A program made the translations under genes and the position numbers. From Petrolisthes cinctipes (Eukaryota > Arthropoda > Malacostraca > Decapoda > Porcellanidae): 64,000 bases of DNA. Positions 8,240 to 22,100 of the stretch are shown in pieces. Numbering within the stretch: position 1 is the stretch's first letter; each line of letters opens with the position of its first letter. The DNA is taken from the NCBI GenBank assembly GCA_033782935.1, contig JAWQEG010000360.1, forward strand, positions 248,001 through 312,000, in the 5' to 3' direction. Under the pieces are notes generated by a model. The model worked only from the letters and a program-made list of their open reading frames with translations. It made no database searches and was not told the origin of the DNA.

Positions 8240-10900
8240 CATATCGACTTTTGTGCACCTAAAAGATCGATTTTCAGTATGTTTTGAGCATGTATTTTGA
8301 AAATACTCTAACACGGAGTAGGCATGTACAGATCGCTTCTGGGATCCCTAAATATCGTATTTTCGGGTGTTTTGGGACTGAATTTGAGATATCGACTTTT
8401 TGGCACCTAAAAGATCGAATTTTAGCATGTTTTTAGCCTATATTTTGAAAATATTCTAGCACTGTACAGATTGCTTCTGGGACCCCAAAATATTGAATTT
8501 TCGGGTGTTTTGAGCCTGAATTTGAGATATAAACGGGTACAGAAGATACATGCACATATTGACTTTGGGCATCTAAAATATCGATTTTCAGCATGTTTTT
8601 GGCCTGTATTTTGAAAATACTCTAACACTGAGTAGGCATGTACAGATTGCTTCTGGGACCCCAAAATATTGAATTTTCGGGTGTTTTGAGCCTGAATTTG
8701 AGATATAAACGGGTACTGAAGATGCATGCACATATCGACTTTTGTGCACCTAAAAGATCGATTTTCAGTATGTTTTGAGCATGTATTTTGAAAATACTCT
8801 AACACGGAGTAGGCATGTACAGATCGCTTCTGGGACCCCTAAATATCGTATTTTCGGGTGTTTTGGGACTGAATTTGAGATATCGACTTTTTGGCACCTA
8901 AAAGATCGATTTTTAGCATGTTTTTCGCCTATATTTTGAAAATATTCTAGCACTGAGTAGGCATGTACAGATTGCTTCTGGGACCCCAAAATATTGAATT
9001 TTCGGGTGTTTTGAGCCTGAATTTGAGATATAAACGGGTACAGAAGATACATGCACATATTGACTTTGGGCATCTAAAATATCGATTTTCAGCATGTTTT
9101 GGGCCTGTATTTTGAAAATACTCTAACACTGTACAGATTGCTTCTGGGACCCCAAAATATTGAATTTTTGGGTGTTTTGAGCCTGAATTTGAGATATAAA
9201 CGGGTACTGAAGATGCATGCACATATCGACTTTTGTGCACCTAAAAGATCGATTTTCAGTATGTTTTGAGCATGTATTTTGAAAATACTCTAACACGGAG
9301 TAGGCATCTACAAATCGCTTCTGGGACCCCTAAATATCGAATTTTCGGGTGTTTTGGGACTGAATTTGAGATATCGACTTTTTGGCACCTAAAAGATCGA
9401 TTTTTAGCATGTTTTTAGCCTATATTTTGAAAATATTCTAGCACTGAGTAGGCATGTACAGATTGCTTCTGGGACCCCAAAATATTGAATTTTCGGTTGT
9501 TTTGAGCCTGAATTTGAGATATAAACGGGTACAGAAGATACATGCACATATTGACTTTGGGCACCAAAAATATCGATTTTCAGCATGTTTTTGGCCTGAA
9601 TTTTGAAAATACTCTAACACGGAGTAGGCATGTACAGATACTTTCTGGGACCTCTAAATATCGAATTTTCGGGTGTTTTGGGACTGAATTTGAGATATCG
9701 ATTTTTTGGCACCTAAAATGTCGATTTTTAGCATGTTTTTAGCCTATATTTTGAAAATATTCTAGCACTGTGTAGGCATGTACAGATTGCTTCTGGGACC
9801 CCAAAATATTGAATTTTCGGGTGTTTTGAGCCGGAATTTGAGATATAAACGGGTACTGAAGATACATGCACATATTGACTTTGGGCATCTAAAATATTGA
9901 TTTTCAGCATGTTTTGGGCCTGTATTTTGAAAATACTCTAACACTGAGTAGGCATGTACAGATTGCTTCTGGGACCCCAAAATATTGAATTTTCGGGTGT
10001 TTTGAGCCTGAATTTGAGATATAAACGGGTACTGAAGATGCATGCACATATCGACTTTTGTGCACCTAAAAGATCGATTTTCAGTATGTTTTGAGCATGT
10101 ATTTTGAAAATACTCTAACACGGAGTAGGCATGTACAGATCGCTTCTGGGACCCCTAAATATCGAATTTTCGGGTGTTTTGGGACTGAATTTTAGATATC
10201 GACTTTTTGGCACCTAAAAGATCGATTTTTAGCATGTTTTTAGCCTATATTTTGAAAATATTCTAGCACTGTGTAGGCATGTACAGATTGCTTCTGGGAC
10301 CCCAAAATATTGAATTTTCGGGTGTTTTGAGCCTGAATTTGAGATATAAACGGGTACAGAAGATACATGCACATATTGACTTTGGGCATCTAAAATATCG
10401 ATTTTCAGCATGTTTTGGGCCTTTATTTTGAAAATACTCTAACACTGAGTAGGCATGTACAGATTGCTTCTGGGACCCCAAAATATTGAATTTTCGGGTG
10501 TTTTGAGCCTGAATTTGAGATATAAACGGGTACAGAAGATACATGCACATATTGACTTTGGGCATCTAAAATATCGATTTTCAGCATGTTTTGGGCCTGT
10601 ATTTTGAAAATACTCTAACACTGAGTAGGCATGTACAGATTGCTTCTGGGACCCCAAAATATTGAATTTTCGGGTGTTTTGAGCCTGAATTTGAGATATA
10701 AACGGGTACTGAAGATGCATGCACATATCGACTTTTGTGCACCTAAAAGATCGATTTTCAGTATGTTTTGAGCATGTATTTTGAAAATACTCTAACACGG
10801 AGTAGGCATCTACAGATCGCTTCTGGGACCCCTAAATATCGAATTTTCGGGTGTTTTGTGACTGAATTTGAGATATCGACTCTTTGGCACCTAAAAGATC
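8092..10900 (+). repeat. Third version of the 2.4-5.4 kb block
   Basis: Offset 5658 bp from 2434-3740 (for example 'gcatgtttttcgcctat' at 3258 and 8916), dropping to 5481 bp after 9575, where one B monomer was lost. The loss produced the 324-bp dimer at 9399, whose second monomer is a B1/C1 chimera. The 677-bp tetramer at 10224 corresponds to 4743. Confidence 0.8.
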
Positions 10901-12078
10901 GATTTTTAGCATGTTTTTAGCCTATATTTTGAAAATATTCTAGCACTGAGTAGGCATGTACAGATTGCTTCTGGGACCCCAAAATATTGAATTTTCGGGT
11001 GTTTTGAGCCTGAATTTGAGATATAAACGGGTACAGAAGATACATGCACATATTGACTTTGGGCATCTAAAATATCGATTTTCAGCATGTTTTGGGCCTG
11101 AATTTTGAAAATACTCTAACACGGAGTAGGCATGTACAGATCGCTTCTGGGACCCCAAAATATCGAATTTTCGGGTGTTTAGGGCCTGAATTTGAGATAT
11201 AAACGGGTACAGAAGATGCATGCACATATCGACTTTTGGGCACCTAAAAGATCGATTTTCAGTATGTTTTTGGCCTGTATTTTGAAAATACTCTAACACG
11301 GAGTAGGCATGTACAGATACCTTCTGGGACCTCTAAATATCGAATTTTCGGGAGTTTTGGGACTGAATTTGAGATATCGATTTTTTGGCACCTAAAATGT
11401 CGATTTTTAGCATGTTTTTAGCCTATATTTTGAAAATATTCTAGCACTGTGTAGGCATGTACAGATTGCTTCTGGGACCCCAAAATATTGAATTTTCGGG
11501 TGTTTTGAGCCTGAATTTGAGATATAAACGGGTACAGAAGATACATGCACATATTGACTTTGGGCATCTAAAATATCGATTTTCAGCATGTTTTGGGCCT
11601 GTAATTTGAAAATACTCTAACACTGAGTAGGCATGTATAGATTGCTTCTGGGACCCCAAAATATTGAATTTTCGGGTGTTTTGAGCCTGAATTTGAGATA
11701 TAAACGGGTACTGAAGATGCATGCACATATCGACTTTTGTGCACCTAAAAGATCGATTTTCAGTATGTTTTGAGCATGTATTTTGAAAATACTCTAACAC
11801 GGAGTAGGCATGTACAGATCGCTTCTGGGACCCCTAAATATCGAATTTTCGGGTGTTTTGGGACTGAATTTGAGATATCGACTTTTTGGCACCTAAAAGA
11901 TCGATTTTTAGCATGTTTTTAGCCTATATTTTGAAAATATTCTAGCATTGTGTAGGCATGTACAGATTGCTTCTGGGACCCCAAAATATTGAATTTTCGG
12001 GTGTTTTGAGCCTGAATTTGAGATATAAACGGGTACAGAAGATACATGCACATATTGACTTTGGGCATCTAAAATATC

Positions 12079-14082
12079 GATTTTCAGCATGTTTTGGGCC
12101 TGTATTTTGAAAATACTCTAACACTGAGTAGGCATGTACAGATTGCTTCTGGGACCCCAAAATATTGAATTTTCGGGTGTTTTGAGCCTGAATTTGAGAT
12201 ATAAACGGGTACAGAAGATACATGCACATATTGACTTTGGGCATCTAAGATATCGATTTTCAGCATGTTTTGGGCCTGTAATTTGAAAATACTCTAACAC
12301 TGAGTAGGCATGTACAGATTGCTTCTGGGACCCCAAAATATTGAATTTTCGGGTGATTTGAGCCTGAATTTGAGATATAAACGGGTACTGAAGATGCATG
12401 CACATATCGACTTTTGTGCACCTAAAAGATCGATTTTCAGTATGTTTTGAGCATTATTTTGAAAATACTCTAACACGGAGTAGGCATCTACAGATCTCTT
12501 CTGGGACCCCTAAATATCGAATTTTCGGGTGTTTTGGGACTAAATTTGAGATATCGACTCTTTGGCACCTAAAAGATCGATTTTTAGCATGTTTTTAGCC
12601 TATATTTTGAAAATATTCTAGCACTGAGTAGGCATGTACATATTGCTTCTGGGACCCCAAAATATTGAATTTTCGGGTGTTTTGAGCCTGAATTTGAGAT
12701 ATAAACGGGTACAGAAGATACATGCACATATTGACTTTGGGCACCAAAAATATCGATTTTCAGCATGTTTTGGGCCTGAATTTTGAAAATACTCTAACAC
12801 GGAGTAGGCATGTACAGATCGCTTCTGGGACCCCAAAATATCGAATTTTCGGGTGTTTAGGGCCTGAATTTGAGATATAAACGGGTACAGAAGATGCATG
12901 CACATATCGACTTTTGGGCACCTAAAAGATCGATTTTCAGTATGTTTTTGGCCTGTATTTTGAAAATACTCTAACACGGAGTAGGCATGTACAGATACCT
13001 TCTGGGACCTCTAAATATCGAATTTTCGGGTGTTTTGGGACTGAATTTGAGATATCGATTTTTTGGCACCTAAAATGTCGATTTTTAGCATGTTTTTAGA
13101 CTATATTTTGAAAATATTCTAGCACTGTGTAGGCATGTACAGATTGCTTCTGGGACCCCAAAATATTGAATTTTCGGGTGTTTTGAGCCTGAATTTGAGA
13201 TATAAACGGGTACAGAAGATACATGCACATATTGACTTTGGGCATCTAAAATATCGATTTTCAGCATGTTTTGGGCCTGTATTTTGAAAATACTCTAACA
13301 CTGAGTAGGCATGTACAGATTGCTTCTGGGACCCCAAAATATTGAATTTTCGGGTGTTTTGAGCCTTAATTTGAGATATAAACGGGTACTGAAGATGCAT
13401 GCACATATCGGCTTTTGTGCACCTAAAAGATCGATTTTCAGTATGTTTTGAGCATGTATTTTGAAAATACTCTAACACGGAGTAGGCATGTACAGATCGC
13501 TTCTGGGACCCCTAAATATCGAATTTTCGGGTGTTTTGGGACTGAATTTGAGATATCGACTTTTTGGCACCTAAAAGATCGATTTTTAGCATGTTTTTAG
13601 CCTATATTTTGAAAATATTCTAGCACTGAGTAGGCATGTACAGATTGCTTCTGGGACCCCAAAATATTGAATTTTCGGGTGTTTTGAGCCTGAATTTGAG
13701 ATATAAACGGGTACAGAAGATACATGCACATATTGACTTTGGGCACCAAAAATATCGATTTTCAGCATGTTTTGGGCCTGAATTTTGAAAAATACTCTAA
13801 CACGGAGTAGGCATGTACAGATCACTTCTGGGACCCCAAAATATCGAATTTTCGGGTTTTTTGAGCCTGAATTTGAGATATAAACGGGTACTGAAGATGC
13901 ATGCACATATCGACTTTTGTGCACCTAAAAGATCGATTTTCAGTATGTTTTGAGCATGTATTTTGAAAATACTCTAACACGGAGTAGGCATCTACAGATC
14001 ACTTCTGGGACCCCTAAATATCTAATTTTCGGGTGTTTTGGGACTGAATTTGAGATATCGACTTTTTGGCACCTAAAAGATC
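12079..14082 (+). repeat. 2004-bp block, copy 1
   Basis: Markers are 'cctgtaatttgaaaat' (near 12271), 'gggtgatttgagcc' (near 12353), 'catgtacatattgc' (near 12634), 'gaaaaatactc' (near 13787) and 'cagatcacttctgggacc' (near 13818 and 13996). The same order is found downstream with offset 2004-2005 bp, then 1504 bp. The C monomer at 12432 lost one base ('gcattattttg'). Confidence 0.8.
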
Positions 14083-15586
14083 GATTTTTAGCATGTTTTT
14101 AGCCTATATTTTGAAAATATTCTAGCACTGAGTAGGCATGTACAGATTGCTTCTGGGACCCCAAAATATTGAATTTTCGGGTGTTTTGAGCCTGAATTTG
14201 AGATATAAACGGGTACAGAAGATACATGCACATATTGACTTTGGGCATCTAAGATATCGATTTTCAGCATGTTTTGGGCCTGTAATTTGAAAATACTCTA
14301 ACACTGAGTAGGCATGTACAGATTGCTTCTGGGACCCCAAAATATTGAATTTTCGGGTGATTTGAGCCTGAATTTGAGATATAAACGGGTACTGAAGATG
14401 CATGCACATATCGACTTTTGTGCACCTAAAAGATCGATTTTCAGTATGTTTTGAGCATGTATTTTGAAAATACTCTAACACGGAGTAGGCATCTACAGAT
14501 CGCTTCTGGGACCCCTAAATATCGAATTTTCGGGTGTTTTGGGACTGAATTTGAGATATCGACTCTTTGGCACCTAAAAGATCGATTTTTAGCATGTTTT
14601 TAGCCTATATTTTGAAAATATTCTAGCACTGAGTAGGCATGTACATATTGCTTCTGGGACCCCAAAATATTGAATTTTCGGGTGTTTTGAGCCTGAATTT
14701 GAGATATAAACGGGTACAGAAGATACATGCACATATTGACTTTGGGCACCAAAAATATCGATTTTCAGCATGTTTTGGGCCTGAATTTTGAAAATACTCT
14801 AACACGGAGTAGGCATGTACAGATCGCTTCTGGGACCCCAAAATATCGAATTTTCGGGTGTTTAGGGCCTGAATTTGAGATATAAACGGGTACAGAAGAT
14901 GCATGCACATATCGACTTTTGGGCACCTAAAAGATCGATTTTCAGTATGTTTTTGGCCTGTATTTTGAAAATACTCTAACACGGAGTAGGCATGTACAGA
15001 TACCTTCTGGGACCTCTAAATATCGAATTTTCGGGTGTTTTGGGACTGAATTTGAGATATCGACTTTTTGGCACCTAAAAGATCGATTTTTAGCATGTTT
15101 TTAGCCTATATTTTGAAAATATTCTAGCACTGAGTAGGCATGTACAGATTGCTTCTGGGACCCCAAAATATTGAATTTTCGGGTGTTTTGAGCCTGAATT
15201 TGAGATATAAACGGGTACAGAAGATACATGCACATATTGACTTTGGGCACCAAAAATATCGATTTTCAGCATGTTTTGGGCCTGAATTTTGAAAAATACT
15301 CTAACACGGAGTAGGCATGTACAGATCACTTCTGGGACCCCAAAATATCGAATTTTCGGGATTTTTGAGCCTGAATTTGAGATATAAACGGGTACTGAAG
15401 ATGCATGCACATATCGACTTTTGTGCACCTAAAAGATCGATTTTCAGTATGTTTTGAGCATGTATTTTGAAAATACTCTAACACGGAGTAGGCATCTACA
15501 GATCACTTCTGGGACCCCTAAATATCGAATTTTCGGGTGTTTTGGGACTGAATTTGAGATATCGACTTTTTGGCACCTAAAAGATC
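14083..15586 (+). repeat. 2004-bp block, copy 2, lacking one 501-bp HOR
   Basis: It matches copy 1 with offset 2004-2005 up to about 15050, then with offset 1504 bp. The difference is exactly one trimer (the unit at 13080), so copy 2 lost, or copy 1 gained, one complete HOR. The block is followed at 15587 by an ordinary T1 trimer. Confidence 0.8.
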
Positions 15587-16198
15587 GATTTTTAGCATGT
15601 TTTTAGCCTATATTTTGAAAATATTCTAGCACTGAGTAGGCATGTACAGATTGCTTCTGGGACCCCAAAATATTGAATTTTCGGGTGTTTTGAGCCTGAA
15701 TTTGAGATATAAACGGGTACAGAAGATACATGCACATATTGACTTTGGGCACCAAAAATATCTATTTTCAGCATGTTTTTGGCCTGAATTTTGAAAATAC
15801 TCTAACACGGAGTAGGCATGTACAGATTGCTTCTGGGACCCCAAAATATCGAATTTTCGGGTGTTTAGGGCCTGAATTTGAGATATAAACGGGTACAGAA
15901 GATGCATGCACATATCGACTTTTGGGCACCTAAAAGATCGATTTTCAGTATGTTTTTGGCCTGTATTTTGAAAATACTCTAACACGGAGTAGGCATGTAC
16001 AGATACTTTCTGGGACCTCTAAATATCGAATTTTCGGGTGTTTTGGGACTGAATTTGAGATATCGATTTTTTGGCACCTAAAATGTCGATTTTTAGAATG
16101 TTTTTAGCCTATATTTTGAAAATTATCTAGCACTGTGTAGGCATGTACAGATTGCTTCTGGGACCCCAAAATATTGAATTTTCGGGTGTTTTGAGCCT

Positions 16199-19100
16199 GA
16201 ATTTGAGATATAAACGGGTACAGAAGATACATGCACATATTGACTTTGGGCATCTAAAATATCGATTTTCAGCATGTTTTGGGCCTGTATTTTGAAAATA
16301 CTCTAACACTGAGTAGGCATGTACAGATTGCTTCTGGGACCCCAAAATATTGAATTTTCGGGTGTTTTGAGCCTGAATTTGAGATATAAACGGGTACTGA
16401 AGATGCATGCACATATCGACTTTTGTGCACCTAAAAGATCGATTTTCAGTATGTTTTGAGCATGTATTTTGAAAATACTCTAACACGGAGTAGGCATGTA
16501 CAGATCGCTTCTGGGACCCCTAAATATCGAATTTTCGGGTGTTTTGGGACTGAATTTTAGATATCGACTTTTTGGCACCTAAAAGATCGATTTTTAGCAT
16601 GTTTTTAGCCTATATTTTGAAAATATTCTAGCACTGTGTAGGCATGTACAGATTGCTTCTGGGACCCCAAAATATTGAATTTTCGGGTGTTTTGAGCCTG
16701 AATTTGAGATATAAACGGGTACAGAAGATACATGCACATATTGACTTTGGGCATCTAAAATATCGATTTTCAGCATGTTTTGGGCCTGTATTTTGAAAAT
16801 ACTCTAACACTGAGTAGGCATGTACAGATTGCTTCTGGGACCCCAAAATATTGAATTTTCGGGTGTTTTGAGCCTGAATTTGAGATATAAACGGGTACAG
16901 AAGATACATGCACATATTGACTTTGGGCATCTAAAATATCGATTTTCAGCATGTTTTGGGCCTGTATTTTGAAAATACTCTAACACTGAGTAGGCATGTA
17001 CAGATTGCTTCTGGGACCCCAAAATATTGAATTTTCGGGTGTTTTGAGCCTGAATTTGAGATATAAACGGGTACTGAAGATGCATGCACATATCGACTTT
17101 TGTGCACCTAAAAGATCGATTTTCAGTATGTTTTGAGCATGTATTTTGAAAATACTCTAACACGGAGTAGGCATGTACAGATCGCTTCTGGGACCCCTAA
17201 ATATCGAATTTTCGGGTGTTTTGGGACTGAATTTGAGATATCGACTCTTTGGCACCTAAAAGATCGATTTTTAGCATGTTTTTAGCCTATATTTTGAAAA
17301 TATTCTAGCACTGAGTAGGCATGTACAGATTGCTTCTGGGACCCCAAAATATTGAATTTTCGGGTGTTTTGAGCCTGAATTTGAGATATAAACGGGTACA
17401 GAAGATACATGCACATATTGACTTTGGGCACCAAAAATATCGATTTTCAGCATGTTTTGGGCCTGAATTTTGAAAATACTCTAACACGGAGTAGGCATGT
17501 ACAGATCGCTTCTGGGACCCCAAAATATCGAATTTTCGGGTGTTTAGGGCCTGAATTTGAGATATAAACGGGTACAGAAGATGCATGCACATATCGACTT
17601 TTGGGCACCTAAAAGATCGATTTTCAGTATGTTTTTGGCCTGTATTTTGAAAATACTCTAACACGGAGTAGGCATGTACAGATACCTTCTGGGACCTCTA
17701 AATATAGAAATTTTCGGGTGTTTTGGGACTGAATTTGAGATATCGATTTTTTGGCACCTAAAATGTCGATTTTTAGCATGTTTTTAGCCTATATTTTGAA
17801 AATATTCTAGCACTGTGTAGGCATGTACAGATTGCTTCTGGGACCCCAAAATATTGAATTTTCGGGTGTTTTGAGCCTGAATTTGAGATACAAAACGGGT
17901 ACAGAAGATACATGCACATATTGACTTTGGGCATCTAAAATATCGATTTTCAGCATGTTTTGGGCCTGTATTTTGAAAATACTCTAACACTGAGTAGGCA
18001 TGTACAGATTGCTTCTGGGACCCCAAAATATTGAATTTTCGGGTGTTTTGAGCCTGAATTTGAGATATAAACGGGTACTGAAGATGCATGCACATATCGA
18101 CTTTTGTGCACCTAAAAGATCGATTTTCAGTATGTTTTGAGCATGTATTTTGAAAATACTCTAACACGGAGTAGGCATGTACAGATCGCTTCTGGGACCC
18201 CTAAATATCGAATTTTCGGGTGTTTTGGGACTGAATTTGAGATATCGACTTTTTGGCACCTAAAAGATCGATTTTTAGCATGATTTTAGCCTATATTTTG
18301 AAAATATTCTAGCACTGTGTAGGCATGACCAGATTGCTTCTGGGACCCCAAAATACTGAATTTTCGGGTGTTTTGAGCCTGAATTTGAGATATAAACGGG
18401 TACAGAAGATACATGCACATATTGACTTTGGGCATCTAAAATATCGATTTTCAGCATGTTTTTGGCCTGTATTTTGAAAATACTCTAACACTGAGTAGGC
18501 ATGTACAGATTGCTTCTGGGACCCCAAAATATTGAATTTTCGGGTGTTTTGAGCCTGAATTTGAGATATAAACGGGTGCAGAAGATACATGCACATATTG
18601 ACTTTGGGCATCTAAGATATCGATTTTCAGCATGTTTTGGGCCTGTATTTTGAAAATACTCTAACACTGAGTAGGCATGTACAGATTGCTTCTGGGACCC
18701 CAAAATATTGAATTTTCGGGTGTTTTGAGCCTGAATTTGAGATATAAACGGGTACTGAAGATGCATGCACATATCGACTTTTGTGCACCTAAAAGATCGA
18801 TTTTCAGTATGTTTTGAGCATGTATTTTGAAAATACTCTAACACGGAGTAGGCATGTACAGATCGCTTCTGGGACCCCTTAATATCGAATTTTCGGGTGT
18901 TTTGGGACTGAATTTGAGATATCGACTTTTTGGCACCTAAAAGATCGATTTTTAGCATGTTTTTAGCCTATATTTTGAAATTATTCTAGCACTGTGTAGG
19001 CATGTACAGATTGCTTCTGGGACCCCAAAATATTGAATTTTCGGGTGTTTTGAGCCTGAATTTGAGATATAAACGGGTACAGAAGATACATGCACATATT

Positions 19101-22100
19101 GTCTTTGGGCATCTAAAATATCGATTTTCAGCATGTTTTGGGCCTTTTTTTTGAAAATACTCTAACACTGAGTAGGCATGTACAGATTGCTTCTGGGACC
19201 CCAAAATATTGAATTTTCGGGTGTTTTGAGCCTGAATTTGAGATATAAACGGGTACAGAAGATACATGCACATATTGACTTTGGGCATCTAAAATATCGA
19301 TTTTCAGCATGTTTTGGGCCTGTATTTTGAAAATACTCTAACACTGAGTAGGCATGTACAGAATGCTTCTGGGACCCCAAAATATTGAATTTTCGGGTGT
19401 TTTGAGCCTGAATTTGAGATATAAACGGGTACTGAAGATGCATGCACATATCGACTTTTGTGCACCTAAAAGATCGATTTTCAGTATGTTTTGAGCATGT
19501 ATTTTGAAAATACTCTAACACGGAGTAGTAGGCATCTACAGATCGCTTCTGGGACCCCTAAATATCGAATTTTCGGGTGTTTTGGGACTGAATTTGAGAT
19601 ATCGACTCTTTGGCACCTAAAAGATCGATTTTTAGCATGTTTTTAGCCTATATTTTGAAAATATTCTAGCACTGAGTAGGCATGTACAGATTGCTTCTGG
19701 GACCCCAAAATATTGAATTTTCGGGTGTTTTGAGCCTGAATTTGAGATATAAACGGGTACAGAAGATACATGCACATATTGACTTTGGGCACCAAAAATA
19801 TCGATTTTCAGCATGTTTTGGGCCTGAATTTTGAAAATACTCTAACACGGAGTAGGCATGTACAGATCGCTTCTGGGACCCCAAAATATCGAATTTTCGG
19901 GTGTTTAGGGCCTGAATTTGAGATATAAACGGGTACAGAAGATGCATGCACATATCGACTTTTGGGCACCTAAAAGATCGATTTTCAGTATGTTTTTGGC
20001 CTGTATTTTGAAAATACTCTAACACGGAGTAGGCATGTACAGATACCTTCTGGGACCTCTAAATATCGAATTTTCGGGTGTTTTGGGACTGAATTTGAGA
20101 TATCGATTTTTTGGCACCTAAAATGTCGATTTTTAGCATGTTTTTAGCCTATATTTTGAAAATATTCTAGCACTGTGTAGGCATGTACAGATTGCTTCTG
20201 GGACCCCAAAATATTGAAATTCGGGTGTTTTGAGCCTGAATTTGAGATATAAACGGGTACAGAAGATACATGCACATATTGACTTTGGGCATCTAAAATA
20301 TCGATTTTCAGCATGTTTTGGGCCTGTATTTTGAAAATACTCTAACACTGAGTAGGCATGTACAGATTGCTTCTGGGACCCCAAAATATTGAATTTTCGG
20401 GTGTTTTGAGCCTGAATTTGAGATATAAACGGGTACTGAAGATGCATGCACATATCGACTTTTGTGCACCTAAAAGATCGATTTTCAGTATGTTTTGAGC
20501 ATGTGATTTGAAAATACTCTAACACGGAGTAGGCATGTACAGATCGCTTCTGGGACCCCTAAATATCGAATTTTCGGGTGTTTTGGGACTGAATTTGAGA
20601 TATCGACTTTTTGGCGCCTAAAAGATCGATTTTTAGCATGTTTTTAGCCTATATTTTGAAAATATTCTAGCACTGAGTAGGCATGTACAGATTGCTTCTG
20701 GGACCCCAAAATATTGAATTTTCGGGTGTTTTGAGCCTGAATTTGAGATATAAACGGGTACAGAAGATACATGCACATATTGACTTTGGGCATCTAAGAT
20801 ATCGATTTTCAGCATGTTTTGGGCCTGTATTTTGAAAATACTCTAACACTGAGTAGGCATGTACAGATTGCTTCTGGGACCCCAAAATATTGAATTTTCG
20901 GGTGTTTTGAGCCTGAATTTGAGATATAAACGGGTACTGAAGATACATGCACATATTGACTTTGGGCATCTAAAATATCGATTTTCAGCATGTTTTGGGC
21001 CTGTATTTTGAAAATACTCTAACACTGAGTAGGCATGTACAGATTGCTTCTGGGACCCCAAAATATTGAATTTTCGGGTGTTTTGAGCCTGAATTTGAGA
21101 TATAAACGGGTACAGAAGATACATGCACATATTGACTTTGGGCATCTAAGATATCGATTTTCAGCATGTTTTGGGCCTGTATTTTGAAAATACTCTAACA
21201 CTGAGTAGGCATGTACAGATTGCTTCTGGGACCCCAAAATATTGAATTTTCGGGTGTTTTGAGCCTGAATTTGAGATATAAACGGGTACTGAAGATGCAT
21301 GCACATATCGACTTTTGTGCACCTAAAAGATCGATTTTCAGTATGTTTTGAGCATGTATTTTGAAAATACTCTAACACGGAGTAGGCATGTACAGATCGC
21401 TTCTGGGACCCCTAAATATCGAATTTTCGGGTGTTTTGGGACTGAATTTGAGATATCGACTTTTTGGCACCTAAAAGATCGATTTTTAGCATGTTTTTAG
21501 CCTATATTTTGAAATTATTCTAGCACTGTGTAGGCATGTACAGATTGCTTCTGGGACCCCAAAATATTGAATTTTCGGGTGTTTTGAGCCTGAATTTGAG
21601 ATATAAACGGGTACAGAAGATACATGCACATATTGTCTTTGGGCATCTAAAATATCGATTTTCAGCATGTTTTGGGCCTGTATTTTGAAAATACTCTAAC
21701 ACTGAGTAGGCATGTACAGATTGCTTCTGGGACCCCAAAATATTGAATTTTCGGGTGTTTTGAGCCTGAATTTGAGATATAAACGGGTACAGAAGATACA
21801 TGCACATATTGACTTTGGGCATCTAAGATATCGATTTTCAGCATGTTTTGGGCCTGTATTTTGAAAATACTCTAACACTGAGTAGGCATGTACAGATTGC
21901 TTCTGGGACCCCAAAATATTGAATTTTCGGGTGTTTTGAGCCTGAATTTGAGATATAAACGGGTACTGAAGATGCATGCACATATCGACTTTTGTGCACC
22001 TAAAAGATCGATTTTCAGTATGTTTTGAGCATGTATTTTGAAAATACTCTAACACGGAGTAGTAGGCATCTACAGATCGCTTCTGGGACCCCTAAATATC

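Larger units (their letters stand above)
8092..16198 (+). repeat. HOR map, segment 2
   Basis: Units start at 8417, 8908, 9399, 9723, 10224, 10901, 11402, 11903, 12579, 13080, 13581, 14083, 14584, 15085, 15587 and 16088. Tetramers start at 10224 and 11903, and a 324-bp dimer at 9399. Units at 8417 and 8908 are 491 bp. Units at 13581 and 15085 are 502 bp because of one extra A in 'gaaaaatactc'. The stretch from 8092 to about 10900 copies 2434-5419. Confidence 0.9.

Noticed and set aside
9542..9742. Plus-strand open frames of about 66 codons (also 12398, 22304, 39258, 51280, 53372, 60915)
   Set aside because: They appear where a chimeric or one-base-changed monomer removes a stop. There is no conserved product or gene signal.
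18347..18360. Single-base variants such as 'aaaatactgaatt' (also 25912) as regulatory sites
   Set aside because: These are ordinary copy-specific substitutions. Their value is only as markers of block duplication.
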